A DNA stretch of 64,000 nt from Isoalcanivorax pacificus W11-5 (GCF_000299335.2 NZ_CP004387.1:1550001-1614000), one strand, 5' to 3'. Positions 17,513-26,407 are shown, counted from the first letter of the stretch. The notes: a model not told the origin generated them from the sequence alone. Numbers and translations are program-made.

Positions 17513-19099
17513 ATGGCCATGACGACACCGCCGCATCTCGACCAGCTCACTGCCGAACAGCTACGCCAACTGGCGGCGCAACTGTTGGCCGATGCGGCGG
17601 AAAAAGAGCAGACCATCGCTCAGCAAGGTCAGACCATTGCGCAGCAGGGTCATCAGCTCAAGCATCACCAGCTGCTGAACGACAAGCTCACGCAGGAGCT
17701 GGCCATCCTGAAGCGCCATCGCTTCGGCAAGCGCAGTGAAGGCCTGAACAGCCACCAGGCCAGCCTGCTGGATGAACTGGTGGACGCGGATATCGCGGCG
17801 ATTGAGGTGACACTGTCCAAGCCCGTCGCATCAGTGGGGGCCACCTCGGCACCGGCGAAGTGCCAGCCCAAGCGAGTCCCGTTACCGCCGGCCCTGCCGC
17901 GCACGATCATCACGCACGAACCGGACAACACCGAGTGCACCTGTGGCTGCCAACTCCAGCGCATCGGCGAAGACATCAGCGAAAAGCTCGATTACACCCC
18001 CGGCACCTTTACCGTCGAGCGCCATGTGCGCGGCAAGTGGGTCTGCAAACACTGTGAGCGCCTCACCCAGGCGCCGGTCCCGGCGCAGATCATCGACAAG
18101 GGCCTGCCCACCAGCGGTTTACTGGCCCACCTGCTGATCGCCAAATACGCCGATCATCTGCCGCTGTACCGACAGGAAAGGATCTTTGCCCGCGCCGGGC
18201 TGGGCATCGCCCGCTCGACGTTGGCTGACTGGGTGGGCCGTTGCGGCGTGGCCCTGCAACCGCTGGCAGACGCCCTGCGTGAAACACTGCTTACTCAGCC
18301 GGTCCTGCATGCCGACGAGACGCCTGTCCCCATGCTGTCGCCGGGCAAGAAGAAAGCCCACCGGGCCTACATCTGGGCCTACTGCAGCCCGACCACTGCC
18401 GCCCTGCATGCCGTGGTGTACGACTTCGCCGAGAACCGGGCCGGCGCCAACGCCCGCACCTTCCTCGAAGGCTGGCAGGGCAAACTCGTCTGCGACGACT
18501 ACAGCGGCTACAAGGCGGGCTTCCAGACCGGCATCACCGAGATCGGCTGCATGGCCCATGCACGCCGGAAGTTCTACGACCTGCATACGGCGAACAAAAG
18601 CCAGATCGCCGAACAGGCGCTGAGACTGATCCAGCAGCTCTACGAGATCGAGCGCGAGGCCAATGCCTTGTGCGCCGATGAGCGACAGCGTCTCCGGCAA
18701 CACCGATCAAAACCCATCCTGAACAGCTTGCACCAATGGCTGATGACACACCGGCAGAAAGTGCCGAACGGCTCCGCCACGGCCAGGGCAATCGACTACA
18801 GCCTCAAGCGGTGGCAGGCGTTGATACGCTACTGTGAGGATGGGGCCGTGCCCATCGACAACAATCAGGTGGAAAACCAGATCCGGCCCTGGGCGCTGGG
18901 GCGTTCCAACTGGTTGTTCGCCGGCAGCCTGCGCAGTGGCCAGCGTGCTGCTGCCATCATGAGTCTGATCCAGTCAGCTAAACTGAATGGGCATGACCCG
19001 TACGCGTATCTGAGAGATGTGCTGCAGCGACTGCCGACGCAGAAGAACAATGCCATTGATGAGCTATTGCCGCATCACTGGAAGCCGGATGCCGTTTAG
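17513..19099 (+). CDS. tnpC: IS66 transposase TnpC
   Basis: A DDE transposase of 528 aa. The N-terminal coiled coil (EKEQTIAQQGQTIAQQG) is followed by a zinc-finger region (CTCGC...CKHC) and the catalytic domain with VLHADETPVPM (first D), LVCDDYSGYKAG (second D) and a late E in DNNQVENQIRPWALGRSNWLF. ATG 17513 is preferred over the earlier in-frame ATG at 17441, which would add a non-family extension. The gene is uninterrupted. Confidence 0.95.
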   Translation: MAMTTPPHLDQLTAEQLRQLAAQLLADAAEKEQTIAQQGQTIAQQGHQLKHHQLLNDKLTQELAILKRHRFGKRSEGLNSHQASLLDELVDADIAAIEVTLSKPVASVGATSAPAKCQPKRVPLPPALPRTIITHEPDNTECTCGCQLQRIGEDISEKLDYTPGTFTVERHVRGKWVCKHCERLTQAPVPAQIIDKGLPTSGLLAHLLIAKYADHLPLYRQERIFARAGLGIARSTLADWVGRCGVALQPLADALRETLLTQPVLHADETPVPMLSPGKKKAHRAYIWAYCSPTTAALHAVVYDFAENRAGANARTFLEGWQGKLVCDDYSGYKAGFQTGITEIGCMAHARRKFYDLHTANKSQIAEQALRLIQQLYEIEREANALCADERQRLRQHRSKPILNSLHQWLMTHRQKVPNGSATARAIDYSLKRWQALIRYCEDGAVPIDNNQVENQIRPWALGRSNWLFAGSLRSGQRAAAIMSLIQSAKLNGHDPYAYLRDVLQRLPTQKNNAIDELLPHHWKPDAV

Positions 19100-19124
19100 C
19101 AAGGCGTGATAGCCGGACGCTTAC

Positions 19125-19132
19125 ATTTTTTT
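19125..19132. repeat. IS66 target-site duplication, right copy
   Basis: ATTTTTTT directly after the right inverted repeat, identical to 16668-16675. Confidence 0.9.
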
Positions 19133-19369
19133 GCTTATTCCGCCACGAGAGGTGTTGCAGTGGGGCTGATATACGTGCAGGCCGGATGAAAGGCTTATTT
19201 GTGTTAAGCATGGCCTGCTCGGAAAGGGTGGAAGGGCGTCAGGATGACTTCTCATTGCATGACCAGGCTGTCGGAGCTTTGGGCCAATCGAAACAAGCTC
19301 CGGGTGGTTGGAGCCTGAGGCAACAGGCCCTGCTCCGGCGGGGCCGCATTCCTGCGCAGCAGATTGATA

Positions 19370-19382
19370 GGGGGGGGGGGGG
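19370..19382. repeat. 13-base G homopolymer
   Basis: An uninterrupted run of 13 G, far longer than any other G run in the window, 38 bp upstream of the small ORF at 19421. Such tracts slip during replication and can switch expression, but length miscalls in sequencing are also common. Confidence 0.8.
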
Positions 19383-19420
19383 TCTGTGACGCATTTCACA
19401 AAAAACCGGAGGGGCGCCAA

Positions 19421-19618
19421 ATGAACGAATTGGAGAACAAGGAGGCGGAGATTCTCAACTTCGCAGCGTGTTATATTGCTTTATGGATAATCTTCCGCCC
19501 ATGGAATCCCTCTTACCGAAAAAATTAAAAGGAATTTGCTGTGTTGGGCGACTTCCTGAAGCTCGAAGGGTACGACCCCGAGAATTATTGTGTGAAGGCG
19601 CTTCTTAAAGGCCCCTAG
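19421..19618 (+). pseudogene. Small ORF with one in-frame stop (35 + 29 codons)
   Basis: GGAGGGG at 19408-19414 precedes ATG 19421. The first part encodes MNELENKEAEILNFAACYIA... and stops at TAA 19526. The same frame continues KEFAVLGDFLKLEGYDPENY... to TAG 19616. The downstream part looks protein-like (acidic/aromatic pattern) and has its own possible GTG at 19541. Either this is one ~65-residue gene broken by a nonsense change, or two tiny genes. No family is recognised. Confidence 0.35.
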
Positions 19619-19804
19619 GGCGGTATGGATATGTCGATTCCGGTGGTATTGGGGCCCGCATTTCATATGTCAGCATGCCCTGCGTCAGATAAGCGTCCCA
19701 AGATATCACCGCTGGTAATTCTCTGGAGTCGAGTGAGACGTGCTCCTCACGTGTGCAATTCAGGCGAATAGCGCTTGGTTCGGAACGGCCTAGCTAAAGA
19801 ACGA

Positions 19805-19828
19805 AGCCCGCTAACGCGGGCTTTTTTT
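19805..19828 (+). terminator. Rho-independent terminator (orphan)
   Basis: AGCCCGC/GCGGGCT stem (19805-19811 and 19816-19822) with a TAAC loop and a T run to 19828. It is oriented for plus-strand transcripts, converging on the toxin gene end. No gene directly upstream explains it unless the small ORF at 19421 is transcribed. Confidence 0.7.
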
Positions 19829-19838
19829 GTGGGTGGAG

Positions 19839-20279
19839 TTAGTTGGCCTCCCGCCAAGCATTTGCAAGTCGGATCAGGCAACGCATCCGATCATTGTTTC
19901 TAGCCAGTGCGTGGGCGTCCGGATGGAGTATCGCTAGTATGCAGTACCTATCCGGATACAATTCGCCCTGAACGTACACCAAGGCAATATCTGTCTCGGG
20001 GCTATTTGCCGGGCAGGCGCGCAATCTTATCGGTATATGTCGAGGGAATGATATGCCAGGAGGGAGCAGGTGCATATGGCAAAGGCCGGCTTTGCATGCT
20101 CCTTCAGGCTGTAAATATGGAACGTCTTTGCCAAAGTAATCTGGATACTCTTCTTCGTCGCTTTCTTTGTAGCGAGTGAAGTCCTGAAGAAGAGCTTCTA
20201 AGCTGGTTAGGAGCGCGGGGTCGAGGTCTCTAACAAGTGAATCCCGAATATCGGGATGAATAACAACCTCGACCGCCAT
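19839..20279 (-). CDS. yafO: YafO-like type II toxin (mRNA interferase family)
   Basis: A 146-aa protein whose C-terminal ~110 residues follow YafO: YPDYFGKDVPYL, CHMHLLPPG, DIALVYVQGELYPDRYCILAILHPDAHALARNNDRM, with the same order and spacing. YafO binds ribosomes and cleaves mRNA in E. coli. AAGGA ten bases before ATG 20279 supports the start. The N-terminal ~35 residues are extra compared with YafO. It is the second gene of a two-gene minus-strand unit, 26 bp after the gene at 20306-20845. The usual YafN (Phd/YefM-like) antitoxin is not next to it. Confidence 0.75.
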   Translation of the reverse strand: MAVEVVIHPDIRDSLVRDLDPALLTSLEALLQDFTRYKESDEEEYPDYFGKDVPYLQPEGACKAGLCHMHLLPPGISFPRHIPIRLRACPANSPETDIALVYVQGELYPDRYCILAILHPDAHALARNNDRMRCLIRLANAWREAN

Positions 20280-20305
20280 GCCCCATCCTTAGTGCGCTTT
20301 ACTTT

Positions 20306-20845
20306 TTAGTGCTTGATCTGAGCGTCCAAGGCACGAGTGGTTTGTTGAGACAGCAAGAGCAGAGAGCCTCGATCAAACTGACTATCGAAAATTTCTCTTG
20401 GTGGCTCCATTTGCTTTAGCAAAGAGGCAATCTTTAGCGACTTATTCCTAGACTGGCAGGCAAGGCGGTACAGTCGATCCAGCCCTTCCGGCTGATCGGG
20501 GCTCTGGCGCATCTGGTCGATACCGTAAAGAGAGCCGCTAATCATCTCGGCAATATAAGAGAATGGGTGGTTCCGTCTTTTTGGCTCGGGAATCTCTTCG
20601 CATCTAATGACAACATCTTTGATAATGGTGTCCAGTGCGGAGTTAAGGGTCTCAACCTTGCGGCAGGCATCCGAGATGGCCATTTGCAGCTTCCGGCGCT
20701 TAATGCTTCGGACAAAAGATTCCCACACGTTCGGGCGCTGTATGCGCACATAAACACGATAGACGAACCTGATGTCTTCTGACGCGCCGTCAGTCATCAT
20801 GTAAACCTCGTCGGCTGTCGAGGTTTTCATCACCGCTGCGTTCAT
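20306..20845 (-). CDS. Unrecognised protein, candidate antitoxin/partner of YafO-like toxin
   Basis: A 179-aa protein with no family I recognise. It is rich in charged residues and predicted to be mostly helical: RPNVWESFVRSIKRRKLQMAISDACRKVETLN, then LKIASLLKQMEPP. No signal peptide, membrane segment or obvious Phd/AbrB/HTH fold is visible. GGGAG seven bases before ATG 20845 makes this the best start; an upstream in-frame GTG (20911) has none. It lies directly upstream of the toxin gene, in the place of an antitoxin, with an AT-rich region (about 20930-21040) as the likely promoter. The antitoxin role is inferred from arrangement only. Confidence 0.6.
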   Translation of the reverse strand: MNAAVMKTSTADEVYMMTDGASEDIRFVYRVYVRIQRPNVWESFVRSIKRRKLQMAISDACRKVETLNSALDTIIKDVVIRCEEIPEPKRRNHPFSYIAEMISGSLYGIDQMRQSPDQPEGLDRLYRLACQSRNKSLKIASLLKQMEPPREIFDSQFDRGSLLLLSQQTTRALDAQIKH

Positions 20846-21357
20846 TTGGGGCTCCCGAGAGGGCATGAATTGCTCTAAAGTTATCCACAGGATTTCAGGA
20901 AACTTATCCACAATCTATGCTTTACAAGTGCGATTATCGGGCTAGCGGTTCGAATTTGGAATAGTGGCAAATAGTATTTTTTGATTCGAAAATCGATGAT
21001 TTTCTTTTTGTCAATAGTAATATATTCGTAATTTTGGCGCAAAATCGCCGGCAACGGGACTTAAAAGGGGCGCGTATACAATGCATTACATGTGCCGTTT
21101 ATCGCGGACAAACGGCGTTTGCTGATAGGCCGTTCAGATTCAGAACTTTTAATTGTCATATGTGCAGCCTCTCTTCGAGAGAAGGGCGAGGTCTATGGCT
21201 GCACCAAGCCGCCTCCGGGCGGTTTTTTTATACTCTCCATCCGGGCGAGGGGGGGGCACATTTGCAAGCGTTGAGAAGGCGATTCAGGACGAGGGCGTCG
21301 GCGTCACAGCGGCGTTCTGGGAAGAGTGGATTTTTTGACGCAGTTTTTGATGCAGCA
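20846..21357. other. AT-rich promoter region and gap up to tRNA-Arg
   Basis: 20930-21040 is the most AT-rich stretch nearby and carries TTGACA on the minus strand near 21010, suitable for driving the toxin unit, though no good -10 at standard spacing was found. 21060-21230 could encode a short plus-strand transcript ending at the terminator at 21209-21229. Open frames here run into the tRNA and are not credible genes. Confidence 0.4.
21209..21229 (+). terminator. Rho-independent terminator of unknown transcript
   Basis: CCGCC/GGCGG stem (21209-21213 and 21218-21222) with TCCG loop and seven T. It is on the plus strand with no gene upstream, so it may close a small RNA starting near 21060-21100. 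Confidence 0.6.
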
Positions 21358-21389
21358 CAAAAAAAGAAAGAGGTTGCTGATCAGCAACC
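21358..21389 (-). terminator. Terminator of tRNA-Arg transcript
   Basis: GGTTGCTGA/TCAGCAACC (21372-21380 and 21381-21389) forms a near loopless palindrome; read on the minus strand it is followed by TCTTTCTTTTTTT. It lies 11 bp past the tRNA 3' end. Confidence 0.8.
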
Positions 21390-21400
21390 CCTTGTCTTGA

Positions 21401-21477
21401 TGGTACACCCGGAAGGATTCGAACCTCCGACCTTCTGGTTCGTAGCCAGACGCTCTATCCAACTGAGCTACGGGTGC
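21401..21477 (-). tRNA. tRNA-Arg (anticodon ACG)
   Basis: A 77-nt cloverleaf with encoded CCA. The acceptor strands GCACCCG and CGGGTGT pair; the D arm is AGCTCAGTTGGATAGAGC; the anticodon loop reads CTACGAA (ACG, read as ICG after deamination); the T arm is GGAGGTTCGAATCCTTC. It is very similar to the E. coli tRNA-Arg for CGN codons. It marks the right border of the accessory-looking stretch; no integrase or second att-like copy was found. Confidence 0.95.
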
Positions 21478-21691
21478 ATAAAACCATATCTCTCAAGGCC
21501 ATAGTGGCAATTTGTCGTTGCCGCCCCAAGAGGCTGCGCATTATTCCCAATAGCCGTTGCGGCGTCAAGCGCATGCCCCAGGATTTTTTGATGTTGACGA
21601 CAGCGACGGTCCTCGTGGGAGGATGCGTGCTGCGGGTGCCGGTACCTGATGCTGGCATCGCCAATATCTGTTGTCTACAGGAGCCCAGCGC

Positions 21692-22747
21692 ATGCAATGG
21701 ATGATCTATGGTGCCAACGGTTACACCGGCGAATTGATCGCCCGTGCGGCGAAGCAGGGCGGGTTGTCGCCGGTACTGGCCGGCCGTGATGCCGGGCGGA
21801 TTGAGGCGCTGGCACGGGAGCTGGACCTGCCGCACCGGGTGTTCGCGCTGGACGCGGCGGACAGGGTGCGTGACGGGCTGGCCGGCATGGCGCTGGTGCT
21901 GCATTGTGCCGGGCCGTTTTCGGCCACCAGCGCGCCGATGATCGAGGGCTGCCTGGCGGTGGGTGCCCATTATCTGGATATCACCGGCGAGATTGCTGTG
22001 TTCGAGCACGCCCAGGCGCAACGGGCGCGGGCGGAGCAGGCCGGCATTGTGATCTGCCCCGGTGTCGGGTTTGACGTGATCCCCACCGATTGCGTGGCGC
22101 TGAAACTGAAAGAGCTGATGCCGGAGGCCACGCATCTGTCGCTGGGGTTCGAAACGGCCTCGGGGTTATCGCCGGGCACGTCGAAAACGGTGATTGAAGG
22201 CTTCAGCACCGGCTGCCAGGTAAGGCGCGATGGACGCATTGTCGACAAGCCGCTGGCCTGGGGCCGACGGGTGATCGATTTCGGTGCCGGGCCCCGTTCA
22301 GCGATGACTATTCCCTGGGGTGATGTGTCAACGGCCTGGTGTACGACAGATATTCCAAATATTGATACCTGGCTGCCATTGCCACGGGCGGCGATTGCCG
22401 CCGCCCGGCTCGGCAACCTGTTCCGGCCGGTGCTGGGCAACCGCTGGGTGCAGGCGCGCCTGAAAGGGCTGGTGACCCGCTATGTCAAAGGACCGGATGC
22501 CCGCGCCCGTGCCAGGCTGAGTACCCGGGTATGGGGCGAAGCCCGCAACAGGCAGGGCGATCGCAAGGTGGTACGGCTGACCACGGCGAACGGCTATGCA
22601 CTGACCATCGACGGTGCGCTGGCGGTGGTGATGCACCTGCTGTCGACAACGGTAACGCCGGGATGCCACACGCCGGCCGGGATGCTGGGGGCCGATTTCG
22701 TTACCCGATTGCCAGGATCAGGTGCGTTTTCCATCAGCGACCGCTAA
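21692..22747 (+). CDS. Saccharopine dehydrogenase-like NAD(P)-binding protein
   Basis: A 351-aa protein starting with the nucleotide-binding motif YGANGYTGELIARAA and continuing with LVLHCAGPFSATSAPMIEGCLAVGAHYLDITGE, the hallmark of the saccharopine dehydrogenase / trans-acting enoyl reductase family. Such proteins are usually hypothetical oxidoreductases in proteobacteria; true lysine metabolism is not implied. CAGGAG before ATG 21692 supports the start. It is a single gene 200 bp before oadG. Confidence 0.8.
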   Translation: MQWMIYGANGYTGELIARAAKQGGLSPVLAGRDAGRIEALARELDLPHRVFALDAADRVRDGLAGMALVLHCAGPFSATSAPMIEGCLAVGAHYLDITGEIAVFEHAQAQRARAEQAGIVICPGVGFDVIPTDCVALKLKELMPEATHLSLGFETASGLSPGTSKTVIEGFSTGCQVRRDGRIVDKPLAWGRRVIDFGAGPRSAMTIPWGDVSTAWCTTDIPNIDTWLPLPRAAIAAARLGNLFRPVLGNRWVQARLKGLVTRYVKGPDARARARLSTRVWGEARNRQGDRKVVRLTTANGYALTIDGALAVVMHLLSTTVTPGCHTPAGMLGADFVTRLPGSGAFSISDR

Positions 22748-22948
22748 GCTGATCAAATTCTGTCCGCCAGCGCGTCTGGCGACGCAGGTTGCATTGCGTG
22801 TTGTCGACAATGCCGGTAAATTGCCGGCCTGCTTCATATGGCGACGAAGTGTGCGTGGGTCCACAAGGCCCGGCGCGCGTTGCAGCCGGCCCAGCATGCC
22901 GGCAGGCAGTCATCTTCGCCGCCACCGCTTCAGAAAAGGGGTAGCTGA

Positions 22949-23197
22949 ATGAACGAGTTGATGGCCCGGGGCCTGGACCTGACGCTGATGGGTATTGGCG
23001 TGGTCTATGCCTTCCTGATCCTGCTGGTGGTGGCAACCACCGTAATGTCCCGTCTGATCAACCGTTTCCTCCCCGATGCACCACCGCCGGCCACGGCGAC
23101 ATCTTCTTCCCTGAGCGCCGATTCGGGCCCGGTTCCGCCGCACATGCTTGCTGTGCTGCAGGACGCCGTGCGCCAGCACCGCGCGCGACAGTCCTGA
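22949..23197 (+). CDS. oadG: Oxaloacetate decarboxylase Na+ pump, gamma subunit
   Basis: An 82-aa small membrane subunit with one N-terminal helix (LDLTLMGIGVVYAFLILLVVATTVM), a short proline/alanine linker and a His-containing C-terminal tail (HMLAVLQDAVRQHRAR), as in OadG, where the tail binds zinc and links alpha to beta. It is the first gene of the oadGAB set. Identity rests on the TLMGIGVVYAFL signature and on its position. Confidence 0.9.
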   Translation: MNELMARGLDLTLMGIGVVYAFLILLVVATTVMSRLINRFLPDAPPPATATSSSLSADSGPVPPHMLAVLQDAVRQHRARQS

Positions 23198-23270
23198 CTT
23201 TTCCGGCGTTGTCCGGCGGTCTGCCTGCCGGTCGCGCACCGACCAAATTCGATAAGCAAGGGTTCTGGCC

Positions 23271-25046
23271 ATGAGTGAGAAAAAACCGCTTGGCATTACC
23301 GATGTGGTGCTGCGCGACGCGCATCAATCGCTGTTCGCCACCCGGTTACGGATCGACGACATGCTGCCGATTGCCGGCAAGCTGGACCAGGTGGGTTTCT
23401 GGTCGCTCGAATCCTGGGGCGGCGCCACTTTCGATGCCTGTATCCGCTATCTCGGCGAGGACCCCTGGGACCGCATCCGTGAACTCAAGAAGGCGATGCC
23501 GAACACGCCGCAGCAGATGCTGTTGCGTGGCCAGAACCTGCTCGGTTACCGCCATTACGCCGACGACGTGGTGGACAAGTTCGTTGAACGTGCTGCGGTC
23601 AATGGTGTGGATGTGTTCCGCGTGTTCGATGCCATGAACGACATGCGCAATATACGCCGTGCCATTGAGGCGGTGTTGCGGCAGGACCGTCACGCGCAGG
23701 GCACCATCTCCTACACGGTAAGCCCGGTGCACACCCTCGACATGTGGGTTGACTTGGCGAAACAGGTCGAGGACATGGGCGCGCATTCGGTCTGCATCAA
23801 GGACATGGCCGGGCTGCTTCGGCCGTATGTGGCGTTCGAACTGGTGTCGCGGCTGAAAGCGACGCTGTCGATCCCGGTGCACATGCAGTGCCACGCCACC
23901 ACCGGTTTGTCGACGGCCACCGCGCTCAAGGCGGCGGAAGCGGGCATTGATAACGTGGACACGGCGATTTCCTCCATGTCGATGACCTACGGCCACAGCC
24001 CGACGGAAGCGGTGGTGGCAATCCTCGAAGGGACGGAGCGTGATACCGGCCTGGATATTCATCTGCTGGAAGACATCGCGGCCTATTTCCGCGAGGTGCG
24101 CAAAAAGTACGCGAAATTCGAAGGCAGCCTGCGCGGTGTGGACTCCCGCATTCTGGTGGCCCAGGTGCCCGGCGGCATGCTGACCAACATGGAAAGCCAG
24201 CTGCGCGAACAGAACGCGGCGGATCGCCTCGACGAAGTGCTGGAAGAAATCCCGCGCGTGCGCGAGGACCTGGGCTTTATTCCGCTGGTGACACCGACCT
24301 CGCAGATCGTCGGCACCCAGGCGGTGCTGAACGTGCTGGCCGGTGAGCGCTACAAGGCGCTGTCGAAGGAAACCCGTGGCGTGCTGCGTGGCGAATACGG
24401 TGCAGCACCCGCGCCGTTCAATGCCACGTTGCAGGCGCGCGCGCTGGATGGTGATGCACCGGTGACCGGCCGCCCGGCGGACCTGATTGACGACGAGATG
24501 GACAGGCTCAGCACGGAGCTGGACAGCGTTGCCGCAGAAAAAGGCATCACGCTGGCGGACGGCGAGCGTCGTATCGACGACGTACTCACTTACGCCCTGT
24601 TCCCGCAGATCGGCCTGAAATTCCTGCAACACCGTGGCGATGCCAGCGCCTTTGAGCCGGCGCCTACCGGCCGCGAGGGGAGTGTGGTGACCAGCGATGA
24701 CGGCGAAGAAATCTATACCGTCAAAGTGGAGGGCCGCGAATACACAGTGACCGTCAGTAACGGCGGCGACATCACCGGCGTGAAAACGATCGGCGGGGCC
24801 GCGCCCGCCACCGGCGCTGCCCCCGCCGGTGACGGCGAACCCGTGCCGTCGCCGCTGGCCGGCAATATCTTCAAGGTACTGGTGAAACCCGGCCAGGCCG
24901 TCCAGGAAGGCGAAAAGATCATGGTGCTGGAAGCCATGAAAATGGAAACCGATATTTCAGCACCGCGCGCCGGCACCATTACGGCGATCAACGTCAAGGA
25001 AGGCGATGCGGTGACGGTGGGCGATGCCCTGGTGAACATCGCCTGA
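23271..25046 (+). CDS. oadA: Oxaloacetate decarboxylase, alpha subunit (biotin carboxyltransferase)
   Basis: 591 aa. The carboxyltransferase TIM barrel comes first ([19 protein letters not shown], metal-binding [11 protein letters not shown]), then the conserved PYC/OAD domain ([16 protein letters not shown]), an Ala/Pro-rich hinge, and the biotinyl domain with EAMKMET, where Lys557 carries biotin. It moves the carboxyl group of oxaloacetate to biotin, giving pyruvate. The absence of a biotin carboxylase domain separates it from pyruvate carboxylase. It could also act on other carboxylated acids in related pumps, but the gene set fits OadGAB. Confidence 0.94.
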   Translation: MSEKKPLGITDVVLRDAHQSLFATRLRIDDMLPIAGKLDQVGFWSLESWGGATFDACIRYLGEDPWDRIRELKKAMPNTPQQMLLRGQNLLGYRHYADDVVDKFVERAAVNGVDVFRVFDAMNDMRNIRRAIEAVLRQDRHAQGTISYTVSPVHTLDMWVDLAKQVEDMGAHSVCIKDMAGLLRPYVAFELVSRLKATLSIPVHMQCHATTGLSTATALKAAEAGIDNVDTAISSMSMTYGHSPTEAVVAILEGTERDTGLDIHLLEDIAAYFREVRKKYAKFEGSLRGVDSRILVAQVPGGMLTNMESQLREQNAADRLDEVLEEIPRVREDLGFIPLVTPTSQIVGTQAVLNVLAGERYKALSKETRGVLRGEYGAAPAPFNATLQARALDGDAPVTGRPADLIDDEMDRLSTELDSVAAEKGITLADGERRIDDVLTYALFPQIGLKFLQHRGDASAFEPAPTGREGSVVTSDDGEEIYTVKVEGREYTVTVSNGGDITGVKTIGGAAPATGAAPAGDGEPVPSPLAGNIFKVLVKPGQAVQEGEKIMVLEAMKMETDISAPRAGTITAINVKEGDAVTVGDALVNIA

Positions 25047-25056
25047 CGGAGGCCGC

Positions 25057-26355
25057 ATGAACGGACTGGAAAAACTCTGGCTGAGCACCGGCCTGCATCA
25101 TATCGAAGCAGGGCAGGCGATCATGATCCTGGTGTGCCTGGTGCTGCTGTACCTGGCCATCGTGCGCAAGTTCGAGCCGCTGCTGCTGGTGCCGATCGGC
25201 TTCGGCGGCCTGATGGCGAATATCCCGGTGGCCGGGCTGGCGGAATCAGCGGTCAGTCAGGCACTGAACCTGGGCGGTGACGCACTGGTGGCGCAGATGG
25301 CGCAGATGCTGGGGGCCAGCGCCGAACTGGCCACGAAAGAACTCTACGCGGCCTATCAGGCGGCGGAGCCGGCGCTGCGGGCGCAGGTGCACGAGCTGGC
25401 GCTGGATGCCAACTACAGCGACGGGTTGCTGTATCTGATCTATACCGTGGGCCTGACCACCGGCGTGTTCCCGCTGCTGATTTTCATGGGCGTGGGGGCG
25501 ATGACGGATTTTGGTCCGTTGCTGGCCAACCCGCGCACGCTGCTGCTGGGGGCTGCCGCGCAGATCGGTATTTTTGCCGCGCTGCTGGGTGCGCTGGCGC
25601 TCAATGGCCTGGGGCTGGATTTCTCGCTGGCGCAGGCGGCGTCCATCGGCATCATCGGCGGTGCCGACGGCCCGACGGCGATCTATGTCACCACGCGCCT
25701 GGCGCCGGAGTTGCTGGGCGCGGTCGCCGTGGCGGCCTACTCCTACATGGCGCTGGTGCCGCTGATCCAGCCGCCGATCATCCGGTTGCTGACCACGCGC
25801 AAGGAGCGCGAAATCCGCATGGAGCAACTGCGTCCGGTGAGCCGTGCGGAAAAAATCATGTTCCCGATTTTGCTGCTGTTGCTGGTGGCCTTGCTGCTGC
25901 CGGATGCGGCGCCGCTGCTGGGCATGTTCTGCTTCGGCAACCTGATGAAGGAATCCGGCGTGGTCAGCCGTCTGGTGGAAACTACCAGCAATGCGCTGAT
26001 CAATGTGGTGACCATCATGCTCGGCCTGGCCGTGGGGGCGAAATTGAGCGCCGAAGGTTTCCTGGTGCCGGAGACGCTGGGCATTCTGGCCCTTGGCCTG
26101 GCGGCGTTCTGTATCGGTACTGCCACCGGTGTGCTGATGGGCAAGCTGATGAACCTGCTGTCGTCGTCGAAGATCAATCCGATCATCGGTGCCGCCGGTG
26201 TGTCTGCCGTGCCGATGGCGGCGCGGGTGGCGAACAAGGTTGGCCTGGAGGCGAACCCGCAGAACTTCCTGCTGATGCACGCCATGGGGCCGAATGTGGC
26301 CGGCGTCATCGGGTCGGCGGTGGCGGCGGGGATTCTGCTGAACTTTGTGGGGTGA
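25057..26355 (+). CDS. oadB: Oxaloacetate decarboxylase, beta subunit (Na+ translocating)
   Basis: A 432-aa integral membrane subunit that decarboxylates carboxybiotin and exports Na+. The signature [21 protein letters not shown] holds the ion-site Asp, with further family blocks [33 protein letters not shown] and [18 protein letters not shown]. It starts 10 bp after oadA. The pump would couple pyruvate formation from oxaloacetate to a sodium gradient, common in marine and halotolerant bacteria. Confidence 0.94.
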   Translation: MNGLEKLWLSTGLHHIEAGQAIMILVCLVLLYLAIVRKFEPLLLVPIGFGGLMANIPVAGLAESAVSQALNLGGDALVAQMAQMLGASAELATKELYAAYQAAEPALRAQVHELALDANYSDGLLYLIYTVGLTTGVFPLLIFMGVGAMTDFGPLLANPRTLLLGAAAQIGIFAALLGALALNGLGLDFSLAQAASIGIIGGADGPTAIYVTTRLAPELLGAVAVAAYSYMALVPLIQPPIIRLLTTRKEREIRMEQLRPVSRAEKIMFPILLLLLVALLLPDAAPLLGMFCFGNLMKESGVVSRLVETTSNALINVVTIMLGLAVGAKLSAEGFLVPETLGILALGLAAFCIGTATGVLMGKLMNLLSSSKINPIIGAAGVSAVPMAARVANKVGLEANPQNFLLMHAMGPNVAGVIGSAVAAGILLNFVG

Positions 26356-26378
26356 AGCAGCGGGTTCATGCTGCGGAT

Positions 26379-26407
26379 AAAAAAACGGCTGCGTGATGCA
26401 GCCGTTT
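26379..26407 (-). terminator. Hairpin copy 1, T run on minus strand
   Basis: AAACGGCTGC-GTGAT-GCAGCCGTTT (26383-26407). Seven A upstream on the plus strand become a T run when read on the minus strand, so it terminates leftward transcripts, such as read-through from fpr. The 25-base hairpin is identical to the one at 26597-26621. Confidence 0.65.

Larger units (their letters stand above)
16676..19124 (+). mobile_element. Complete IS66-family insertion sequence
   Basis: 2449 bp. The left end GTAACCGTCCGGC and the right end (complement GTAAGCGTCCGGC) match at 12 of 13 positions. The flanks carry an 8-bp direct duplication (ATTTTTTT). Inside are the three IS66 genes tnpA, tnpB and tnpC in order and all open, so the element looks complete and possibly active. 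It sits inside a nuclease-like pseudogene. Confidence 0.95.
16253..19189 (+). pseudogene. PD-(D/E)XK nuclease-like gene, degenerate and split by IS66
   Basis: An AGGAGGT site at 16241-16247 precedes ATG 16253. The frame continues MKSVEQRARVPRNF, then shows in-frame TGA at 16295 and 16325, then runs open to the IS66 insertion at 16675. Removing the element and one target copy continues in the same frame from 19133 (AYSATRGVAVGLIYVQAG, stop 19187). The core PDGWIEIDGEVMPVGIKLG resembles a D-x(n)-(D/E)xK nuclease site in which the expected acidic residue is Gly, and FNQAASRQLRRY follows. The gene is therefore dead several times over. The nuclease reading is an inference from the motif. Confidence 0.7.
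19190..19838. other. Accessory gap with remnants
   Basis: About 650 bp between the split pseudogene and the YafO-like toxin. It contains a 13-G tract, a short ORF pair in one frame (19421-19618), and a plus-strand terminator (19805-19828) with no clear parent gene. Composition is less GC-rich than the core genes. The rest shows no recognisable coding. Confidence 0.45.

Noticed and set aside
15862-21477. Genomic island integrated at the 3' end of tRNA-Arg
   Set aside because: Gene content and composition look accessory, but no integrase and no second copy of the tRNA 3' end were found in the window, so an island boundary cannot be supported.
21034-21504. A 156-codon plus-strand frame ending past the tRNA
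   Set aside because: It reads through a terminator, a tRNA terminator and the antisense of tRNA-Arg (giving the well-known HPEGFEPPTFWFVARRSIQLSYGC artefact), so it is not a gene.
21692-22747. Lysine-pathway saccharopine dehydrogenase
   Set aside because: Only the N-terminal nucleotide domain and the CAGPF/ITGE blocks match; the single-gene context and family breadth do not support lysine metabolism.
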